Shown here: positions 1 to 4,693 of the stretch, in pieces
How the letters are laid out: the number at the start of each line of letters is the position of its first letter
How positions within the stretch are numbered: position 1 is the stretch's first letter
Translations under genes and position numbers: made by a program
Notes under the pieces: generated by a model
Seen by the model: only the letters and a program-made list of their open reading frames with translations
The model's database searches: none
What the model was told of the DNA's origin: nothing
Origin: Reyranella sp.
GTDB taxonomy: Bacteria > Pseudomonadota > Alphaproteobacteria > Reyranellales > Reyranellaceae
Direction: 5' to 3'
DNA: 6,189 nucleotides
Assembly (NCBI GenBank): GCA_030681635.1
Contig: JAUXRT010000695.1
Location: 1-6,189 of the forward strand

Positions 1-1
1 G

Positions 2-202
2 TTCATGGAAGTGCTGAGCACCTGCACGGCCGCGACCGTCGAGCATGGCGGCACGACCACGCATCACCACGCCGTCGGCCGCTTCCACCGGCCGTTCTAC
101 GACAAGCAGCGGCCCGAGCTGTTCGCCCGGGCGCTGCGCGGGGCCAAGCGCGAACTCGATCCCAAGGGGATGATGAATCCAGGTGTGCTGATCGATCCGT
201 AA
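2..202 (+). CDS. FAD-linked oxidase, C-terminal fragment (alkyl-DHAP synthase-like)
   Basis: Only the last 66 codons are present; the reading frame enters from the left edge, so the Met at position 5 is probably internal. The fragment contains GGTTTHHHAVGR, then a Tyr-Asp-x-Gln-Arg-Pro-Glu-Leu-Phe segment and a terminal DPKGMMNPGVLI. This is the usual end of FAD-linked oxidases with a PCMH-type FAD domain and an FAD-oxidase C domain. The triple His is the active-site signature of alkyldihydroxyacetonephosphate synthases and their bacterial relatives, and the NPG near the end is also conserved in glycolate oxidase GlcD and D-lactate dehydrogenases. Known family members are flavoproteins acting on 2-hydroxy acids or acyl-DHAP; the substrate here cannot be read from the fragment. 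It ends with TAA 25 nt before the next plus-strand gene, so the two are probably co-transcribed. The family call is firm, the specific function is not. Confidence 0.85.
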   Translation, partial: FMEVLSTCTAATVEHGGTTTHHHAVGRFHRPFYDKQRPELFARALRGAKRELDPKGMMNPGVLIDP

Positions 203-227
203 GACCTCAATTTCCGGAGAGCGACCG

Positions 228-635
228 ATGACGACGAAGACCTACAAGGGAAGCTGCCACTGCGGCGCGGTCCGCTATGAAGTCGATCTCGACCTCGCCG
301 CCGGCACGAGCAAGTGCAACTGCTCGATCTGCTGGAAGCGGCGCCTGTGGGGCGCCCTCGTGAAACCCGACGCCTTCCGCCTTCTCTCGCCCGAAGCCGA
401 CCTTGCCGACTACCAGTTCGCGACCAAGAGCGGCCATCACCGGTTCTGCAAGACCTGCGGCATCGCCTCCTTCGGCAACGGCTACGTCGAAGAAATCGGC
501 GGCGCCTACTATTCGGTGAACCTAGCCTGCCTCGACGATCTCGATCCGGCGGAACTCGCCCGGGCACCCGTCAAGTACGTCGACGGGCGCCACGACAATT
601 GGTTCAACGAACCGGCCGAGAAACGCCACCTCTGA
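228..635 (+). CDS. GFA family (CENP-V/GFA domain) zinc-binding protein
   Basis: This 135-residue protein is a complete, single-domain member of the glutathione-dependent formaldehyde-activating enzyme fold (Mss4-like). The zinc ligands are visible in the family order: Cys10-His-Cys12-Gly, then Cys30-Asn-Cys32-x-x-Cys35, then Phe-Cys74-x-x-Cys77-Gly. The length is usual for the family. The start at 228 is supported by GGAG at 216-219, eight bases upstream. The founding member, Gfa of Paracoccus, was proposed to speed condensation of formaldehyde with glutathione, but most homologues are uncharacterised and a catalytic role should not be assumed. It lies 25 nt behind the FAD oxidase and probably shares its transcript. 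It converges with the TRAP receptor gene, leaving only 20 nt between the two stop codons. No membrane segment or signal peptide is seen. Family assignment is secure; its role is unknown. Confidence 0.9.
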   Translation: MTTKTYKGSCHCGAVRYEVDLDLAAGTSKCNCSICWKRRLWGALVKPDAFRLLSPEADLADYQFATKSGHHRFCKTCGIASFGNGYVEEIGGAYYSVNLACLDDLDPAELARAPVKYVDGRHDNWFNEPAEKRHL

Positions 636-655
636 GGCTGGCGCGCGGCGGAGCC

Positions 656-1747
656 TTAAGGCCTGTCACTGCGATAGACCGCGAGCTCGGCGCGGGTGTC
701 GGCGATCGAGAACCAGCGGTGCTGCTCGGCCCGGAACTGGCGCCAGTTGGTCAGGATTTTCTTGAACTGCGGGCTTTGTGCTGCTTCCTCGTCGAGCACC
801 GCTTCGGTCGCAACGCGCAGCGCCTTGATGACGTCCTCGGGCAGCACCGAGAGCTGGGTGCCGGAGGCGACCAGGCGGGCGATCGCCTGTGCGTTCTTGG
901 CGTCATAAGACGCCATCATGTCGGTCATGGCGTAGTAGCCGGCGTACTTGAGGATCGCCTGGTAGCGCGGCGGCAGGCTGGCCCACGACGCCTTGTTGAC
1001 CATCACCACATTGTTGGCTTCGACTTCCATGACGCCCGGCGTGTAGTAGTACTTCGCCACCTTGTTGAAGCCGAGCTTCTCGTCGTCGTACGCGCTCACC
1101 CATTCGCAGGCATCGAGCGTGCCGCGCTCCATCGAAGGATAGATCTCGCCGCCGGCGATTTGCTGCGGCACGGCGCCGAGCTTGGCGAAGACCTTGCCGC
1201 CGAAGCCGGCGGTGCGAATTTTCAGGCCAACGAAGTCAGCCGGTGTCTTCAGCTCCTTGCGGAACCAGCCGAACATCTGGCCGCCGGTATTGCCGGCGGT
1301 CAGCCCCACGACATTGAAGGCGTCGTAGACCTCGTCCACCAGCTTGCGGCCGTCGCCGTAGAGCAGCCAGGCATAGTGCTGGCGCGGCGTGAGGCCGAAC
1401 GGCAGCGAACCGTCGAAGATGAAGGACGGGTTCTTGCCGATGTAATAACCGGTGTAGGTGTGGCCGCACTCGACCGTGCCGTTCGACACCGCGTCGAGCA
1501 CCTGCAGGCCGGGGACGATCTCGCCGGCGGCGAAGGGCTGCAGCACGAACTTGCCGTCGGTCATCTCGCCGACGATACGCGCCATGGTCTGTGCCGCGCC
1601 GTAGAGCGTGTCGAGGCTCTTGGGAAAGCTCGAGGTCAGGCGCCACTTGACGTTCTCGTTGGTCGCCTGGCCGAAGGCGGGCGTTGCGGCGGCCATTGCG
1701 GCCATCGAGGCGGCTGCGGGGCCGAATTGTCGGCGTGTAACGGACAT
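656..1747 (-). CDS. TRAP transporter solute-binding protein, DctP/TakP-like, Tat-exported
   Basis: This is the periplasmic receptor of a tripartite ATP-independent (TRAP) transporter, 363 residues. The frame stays open further upstream, but the start at 1747 is chosen because GGAGGG (1753-1758) lies five bases before the ATG and a signal peptide follows. TRRQF at residues 4-8 plus an Ala-rich core and an AFGQA cleavage region (24-28) indicate Tat export. Family landmarks are GNTGGQMFGWFRKE (152-165), GLKIR (174-178) with Arg178 expected to bind the ligand carboxylate, GGEIYPSMERGTLDACEW (199-216) and EKLGFNKVAKYYYTPG (223-238). These match the COG4663 (mannitol/chloroaromatic) branch that includes the alpha-keto-acid receptor TakP and a Thermus lactate receptor, so a small 2-oxo or 2-hydroxy acid is a plausible ligand; this is inference. 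No DctQ or DctM membrane gene is present here. It is the last gene of the minus-strand cluster, behind a 79-nt gap with an operator-like site. Confidence 0.93.
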   Translation of the reverse strand: MSVTRRQFGPAAASMAAMAAATPAFGQATNENVKWRLTSSFPKSLDTLYGAAQTMARIVGEMTDGKFVLQPFAAGEIVPGLQVLDAVSNGTVECGHTYTGYYIGKNPSFIFDGSLPFGLTPRQHYAWLLYGDGRKLVDEVYDAFNVVGLTAGNTGGQMFGWFRKELKTPADFVGLKIRTAGFGGKVFAKLGAVPQQIAGGEIYPSMERGTLDACEWVSAYDDEKLGFNKVAKYYYTPGVMEVEANNVVMVNKASWASLPPRYQAILKYAGYYAMTDMMASYDAKNAQAIARLVASGTQLSVLPEDVIKALRVATEAVLDEEAAQSPQFKKILTNWRQFRAEQHRWFSIADTRAELAVYRSDRP

Positions 1748-1794
1748 GGGTTCCCTCCGGTTTCGTTGTTGAAGAAATACTAGGTGGGCCCCTC

Positions 1795-1808
1795 TGGTAT
1801 CGCTATCA
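1795..1808 (-). promoter_or_regulatory. Second LacI-type operator copy, upstream of the TRAP receptor gene
   Basis: The minus strand reads TGATAGCGATACCA, matching 13 of 14 bases of the site at 3707-3720 in the same orientation relative to the downstream gene. It has a central CG and outer arms that pair imperfectly (CTGGTA/TATCAG with one mismatch). It sits in the 79-nt gap between the SDR stop and the TRAP receptor start, the only sizeable gap inside the cluster. A weak -10 (TAGTAT on the minus strand, 1777-1782) lies downstream, in which case the site would cover the -35 region. An alternative weak promoter uses CTGACC (1825-1830) with the -10 inside the site. Neither promoter is convincing. 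The recurrence and placement, rather than the palindrome alone, support the operator call. Confidence 0.6.
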
Positions 1809-1826
1809 GAAAAAGCGTGAATCCGG

Positions 1827-2609
1827 TCAGCTCGCGCCCCAGCCACCGTCAATCGGAATTGCCGCGCCGGTGACGTCGCGGCCACCCGGGCCGCACAGGA
1901 AGGCGGCGAGCGACGCCACGCCGTCCATGGCCACGAAGCGGCCCGAGGGCTGGCGCGACGCCATGAAGGAACGAACCGCGTCGTCGCGCGACAAGCCCTC
2001 CTGGGCCATGAACGCCGCCAGCCGCTGCTCGATGGCCGGCGTCGGCGACGAGCCGGGACAGATGGCATTGCAGGTGATGTTCTGGCCGGCGACTTCGAGC
2101 GCGACGGCGCGGGTGAAGCCGATCAGTGCCGTCTTGGTCGTGACGTAGTCGACGCGATTCACCGTGGCACGCTGGCCGAAGATCGAGGAGATGTTGACGA
2201 TCCGGCCGAAGTCCCGCCGGCGCATGCCGGGGAGCGCGAGCCGCGTCGCGTGAAACGCCGACGAGAGATTGACCGCCAGCGCCCGGTCCCAGTCCTCGAC
2301 CTTGAAGTCCTCGAGCGGTGAGAAGTGGCGGACGACGGCGTTGTTGATCACGATGTCGATCGCCCCGAAGGCGCGATCGGCGGTCTCGACCAGGTCGGCG
2401 ATCTCAGCCGGCACGCCGAGATCGGCGCCGTGATGGAGGGCGCGCACGCCGTGACAGTCCTCGAGATGCCGGCGCCTGGTTTCGATCTCCACTGCATCGC
2501 CGAAGCCGTTCAGCATAATGTGGCAGCCTTCGCCCGCCAGACGCTCCGCCATGGCGTAGCCCAGTCCCTGCGTCGAGCCGGTGATGAGCGCGCATCTTCC
2601 CTTCAGCAT
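1827..2609 (-). CDS. SDR-family oxidoreductase, 3-hydroxybutyrate dehydrogenase-like scaffold
   Basis: This is a 260-residue classical short-chain dehydrogenase, expected to be a cytosolic NAD(P)-dependent alcohol/ketone oxidoreductase. The cofactor motif is TGSTQGLG (10-17). Catalytic residues fall at Asn114, Ser142, Tyr155 and Lys159, the same numbers I recall for Pseudomonas fragi D-3-hydroxybutyrate dehydrogenase. The length, LNGFGDA (33-39), NITCNAICPG (177-186), the RFV near 224 and DGGW (254-257) also match that subfamily. The positions reported there to hold the substrate carboxylate differ: 94 is Arg, 144 Phe, 152 Arg and 196 Arg, and the usual Trp187 is Ser. The NNAG motif reads NNAV (89-92). 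The substrate is therefore probably not 3-hydroxybutyrate. The start has AAGGA (2614-2618) directly after the regulator's TGA, with only 9 nt between the genes, so translation is likely coupled. Confidence 0.9.
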   Translation of the reverse strand: MLKGRCALITGSTQGLGYAMAERLAGEGCHIMLNGFGDAVEIETRRRHLEDCHGVRALHHGADLGVPAEIADLVETADRAFGAIDIVINNAVVRHFSPLEDFKVEDWDRALAVNLSSAFHATRLALPGMRRRDFGRIVNISSIFGQRATVNRVDYVTTKTALIGFTRAVALEVAGQNITCNAICPGSSPTPAIEQRLAAFMAQEGLSRDDAVRSFMASRQPSGRFVAMDGVASLAAFLCGPGGRDVTGAAIPIDGGWGAS

Positions 2610-2618
2610 GCAGTCCTT

Positions 2619-3644
2619 TCAGGTGCTCTCGCGCTGGACGATCTCGAAGCCGACGTCGATGCGGATGCGCTCGGGCGACGCGCCCAGCAGGCGGTTGACG
2701 AGAAGTTCGGCGCTGCGCCGGCCGATCTCGTGCCGCGGGATGCGCAAGGTCGTCACCGTGGGAACGGCGTGGCGCAGCAGATCGAGGTCGTCGAAGCTCG
2801 CGATGGCGACGCGGCCCGGAACCGCCCAGCCGCGGCGCTGGCACTCGAACAGCGCGCCCACGGCGAGCACGTCGCCGGCGAAGAAGCCGGCATCGAGGCC
2901 GGGATGCGTCTGGACCAGCCGGACCAAAGCATCGCCGCCCTCGCTAAAACCGCCCGGCGCCTCGAGGACAAGGCTGGGGTCGGCCGGCAAGCCGAGGTCC
3001 TTCAACGCCGCGAAGTAGCCGCGACGGCGCTCTTCCGAGCGGTCGTTGTCGCGCAGCGGCAGGGTCACGAAGCCGATCTTGCGGTAGCCGAGCCGGCCGA
3101 GATGGGCGGTCATCGCCCGCGCCGCCTCGAAGTTGGAGTAGCTCACGGCCATGTCGAGCGGCTCGGCCGGAAGGTTGCCGGTCTCGATCACCGGCACGCC
3201 GGCTTTGCGAACAAGGTCGCGGACGCGCTTGGTGTGCGTCGTGTTGTGCAGGACCAGGCCGCAGACGCGTTGCGCCAGCAGCGCCGAGACCAGCGCCTCC
3301 TCATCGTCGAGTTGATGCCCGCTGTTGGCGATCATCAGGTGAAAGCCGTTGGCGCGCAGGACGTCGGAGATGGCCTGGATCATGCTGGCATAGAGCGAGT
3401 TCCGGATGCTCGGCACGATCAGGCCGACCACATTCGAGCGCTTGGACGACAGGCTGCCGGCGATGCGATTGGGCAGATAGCCGAACTCGCGCACCGCGGC
3501 ATCGACCTTGCGCCGCATCTTCTCCGACACCGTCGCGGGCGCGCGCAAGGCGCGCGACACGGTCATGGGCGAGACGCCGGCGTGACGGGCGATGTCGCTC
3601 ATCTTGATGTCGTCGCCACCGTTCCGCTTTATCTTCCGACTCAT
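2619..3644 (-). CDS. LacI-family transcriptional regulator, GntR (gluconate repressor)-like
   Basis: This is a 341-residue DNA-binding regulator. The N-terminal helix-turn-helix spans about residues 15-34 (MSDIARHAGVSPMTVSRAL), with the hinge-helix region YLPNRIAGSL at 56-65. A periplasmic-binding-protein-like effector domain follows from NVVGLIVPS (71-79) to the C-terminus. Segments such as THT (136-138), AGVPVIE (148-154), LDMAVSYSNFEAARAMT (163-179) and AVGALFECQRRG (261-272) resemble the E. coli gluconate repressor GntR more than LacI or PurR, which suggests a sugar-acid-like effector. That is inference. The start at 3644 keeps a basic leader but lacks a clear Shine-Dalgarno; Met15 at 3602 is an alternative. 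It heads the minus-strand cluster, is divergent from the beta-hydroxyacid dehydrogenase, and probably binds the paired sites at 3707-3720 and 1795-1808, including its own promoter. Confidence 0.93.
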   Translation of the reverse strand: MSRKIKRNGGDDIKMSDIARHAGVSPMTVSRALRAPATVSEKMRRKVDAAVREFGYLPNRIAGSLSSKRSNVVGLIVPSIRNSLYASMIQAISDVLRANGFHLMIANSGHQLDDEEALVSALLAQRVCGLVLHNTTHTKRVRDLVRKAGVPVIETGNLPAEPLDMAVSYSNFEAARAMTAHLGRLGYRKIGFVTLPLRDNDRSEERRRGYFAALKDLGLPADPSLVLEAPGGFSEGGDALVRLVQTHPGLDAGFFAGDVLAVGALFECQRRGWAVPGRVAIASFDDLDLLRHAVPTVTTLRIPRHEIGRRSAELLVNRLLGASPERIRIDVGFEIVQREST

Positions 3645-3675
3645 CTTGGGCGGCTCATCCGGTCCGCGCTCCGCA

Positions 3676-3705
3676 TTGACGCTTTCGAGACCGCGAGATT
3701 ATAGG
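3676..3705 (+). promoter_or_regulatory. Sigma70-type promoter for the beta-hydroxyacid dehydrogenase
   Basis: TTGACG (3676-3681) matches five of six -35 consensus bases. TATAGG (3700-3705) matches four of six -10 bases, with an 18-bp spacer. Transcription would begin near 3711-3713, inside the operator-like palindrome, giving a leader of about 45 nt before the ATG at 3759. Assigned by eye; the start site is not proven. Confidence 0.5.
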
Positions 3706-3726
3706 ATGGTAGCGATACCAAGAGAA
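3698..3726 (-). promoter_or_regulatory. Divergent promoter for the LacI-type regulator cluster
   Basis: On the minus strand a perfect TATAAT (3698-3703) is followed 17 bp upstream by TTCTCT (3721-3726), a poor -35 with about half the consensus bases. The operator-like palindrome 3707-3720 fits entirely within the spacer. The predicted start would lie near 3691, about 47 nt before the regulator's ATG at 3644. The -10 overlaps the -10 of the plus-strand promoter. Confidence 0.45.
3707..3720 (+). promoter_or_regulatory. LacI-family operator in the divergent promoter region
   Basis: TGGTAGCGATACCA is a 14-bp inverted repeat with perfect 5-bp arms (TGGTA/TACCA) and a central CG, the architecture typical of LacI/GalR-family operators; 12 of 14 positions are symmetric. 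It lies between the regulator gene and the divergent dehydrogenase, at the predicted start region of the plus-strand promoter and in the spacer of the minus-strand promoter. Binding there could block both. A near-identical copy occurs at 1795-1808. The adjacent LacI-type regulator is the obvious candidate protein. Confidence 0.7.
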
Positions 3727-3758
3727 CGAAAGAGTAAGGACGCAGACGGAGGACCGAC

Positions 3759-4655
3759 ATGGTTGGTGAAATTCTGGGATTCGTCGGCGTCGGACGCATG
3801 GGCGGCCCGATGGCCTCGCGCCTGCTCGATGCGGGCCATCGCCTTTGCGTCTATGACCTGTCCGAAGCAGCGACCGCGCCCCTGGTGGCGCGCGGCGCCC
3901 AGCTCGCGGCTTCGCCGGCCGAGGTCGCCTCGGTCGCCGGCATCGTGCTCATCAGCCTGCCGACTCCCGACGTGGTGAGGCAGGTCGTGCTGGGCGGCAA
4001 CGGCGGCATCATCAACGGGTCCAGCGTGAAGCTCGTCATCGACCTGTCGACCACAGGGCCGGGCGTCGCCACCGAAGTGGCGGCCCAGCTCGCCGAGCGG
4101 CGGATCGGCTGGGTCGATGCCCCGGTGAGCGGCGGCGTGACCGGCGCCAGGGCCGGGACGCTCGCCATCATGGTGTCATGCCCGACGCCTACCCTGCAGA
4201 AGGTGGAGCCGGTCCTAAAAGTGTTCGGCCGGCCGTTCCATGCCGGCGAGAAGCCCGGCCTCGCCCAGACGGCGAAGCTGGCGAACAATCTCCTCGCGGC
4301 GACGGCGCTGGTGGCGACGTCGGAGGTCATGGCGATGGGCGTCAAGGCCGGGCTCGATGCCAAGGTGCTGATCGACATCATCAACGCCTCGAGCGGCCGC
4401 AACAGCGCCACGCAGGACAAGTTTCCGCGCGCGGTGCTGCCGGGCACCTTCGATTTCGGCTTCACCACCGGCCTCTCCTACAAGGACGTCCGCCTCTGCG
4501 TCGACGAGGCCGAGGCCATGGGCGTGCCCATGGTCGTGGGTGCCGCGGTCCGCCAGATGCTGGCCGTCACCAAGGCGCGGTTCGGCGCCGACTCCGACTT
4601 CACTTTTATCGCCAAAGTCCTGGAGGAGTGGGCGGGAGTCGAGATCCGCGGCTGA
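3759..4655 (+). CDS. NAD(P)-dependent beta-hydroxyacid dehydrogenase (6PGDH/HIBADH superfamily)
   Basis: This is a 298-residue enzyme, the usual length for 3-hydroxyisobutyrate, tartronate semialdehyde and L-threonate dehydrogenases. The Rossmann motif GFVGVGRMG is at 7-15, followed by PMASRLLDAGH. Asp33 after the second strand (VYD) favours NAD over NADP. The substrate loop DAPVSGG is at 120-126. The catalytic Lys is Lys173 in KLANN, with Asn177 beside it, and the C-terminal helical domain carries YKD at 241-243. It should oxidise a 3-hydroxy acid, or reduce the semialdehyde, in the cytosol. The segment after IMVS (137-140), which in many relatives has Gly-Gly-Asp/Ser, reads CPTPT. The start is supported by GGAGG (3748-3752) six bases before the ATG. 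It is divergent from the LacI-type regulator and carries an operator-like site at its promoter, so it likely works with the SDR and TRAP receptor. The superfamily is certain, the substrate is not. Confidence 0.93.
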   Translation: MVGEILGFVGVGRMGGPMASRLLDAGHRLCVYDLSEAATAPLVARGAQLAASPAEVASVAGIVLISLPTPDVVRQVVLGGNGGIINGSSVKLVIDLSTTGPGVATEVAAQLAERRIGWVDAPVSGGVTGARAGTLAIMVSCPTPTLQKVEPVLKVFGRPFHAGEKPGLAQTAKLANNLLAATALVATSEVMAMGVKAGLDAKVLIDIINASSGRNSATQDKFPRAVLPGTFDFGFTTGLSYKDVRLCVDEAEAMGVPMVVGAAVRQMLAVTKARFGADSDFTFIAKVLEEWAGVEIRG

Positions 4656-4664
4656 AGACGTTAC

Positions 4665-4693
4665 GCGGCCCCTCATCACGCCGCGAGGGCCGC
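4665..4693. terminator. Possible bidirectional hairpin between convergent genes (weak)
   Basis: GCGGCCC (4665-4671) and GGGCCGC (4687-4693) form a perfect 7-bp GC stem around a 15-nt loop, spanning the 20-nt gap between the convergent dehydrogenase and ComM stop codons and the last codons of ComM. There is no U-run on either strand, so it is not a standard intrinsic terminator. It could slow polymerase or be chance in GC-rich DNA. Confidence 0.25.

Noticed and set aside
635..656. Short inverted repeat AGGCT/AGCCT between the convergent GFA and TRAP receptor stop codons, considered as a terminator.
   Set aside because: The stem is only 5 bp around a 12-nt loop with no U-run on either strand, so it is not distinguishable from chance.
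314..1783. Long open frame on the plus strand (489 codons) running through the GFA gene and antisense to the TRAP receptor.
   Set aside because: Its translation is Arg/Leu/His-rich low-complexity sequence with no recognisable family. It is the mirror of well-supported genes in other frames, a common artefact in GC-rich DNA.
1786..1791. GGGCCC palindrome in the gap before the TRAP receptor gene.
   Set aside because: A six-base GC palindrome is expected by chance in this composition and is not repeated at the other operator site.
1748..2068. N-terminal extension of the TRAP receptor frame upstream of position 1747.
   Set aside because: The extension overlaps the SDR in another frame and encodes an Arg/Ser-rich shadow. 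The Met at 1747 has a strong GGAGGG and begins a clear Tat signal peptide.
2325..3704. Long plus-strand open frame (459 codons) antisense to the SDR and LacI genes.
   Set aside because: The minus strand encodes two complete conserved proteins here. The antisense product shows no domain and no ribosome binding site.
3851..4468. Minus-strand open frame (205 codons) antisense to the beta-hydroxyacid dehydrogenase.
   Set aside because: The plus strand carries all conserved motifs of the dehydrogenase family; the antisense product is unrecognisable and Ser/Thr/Pro-rich.
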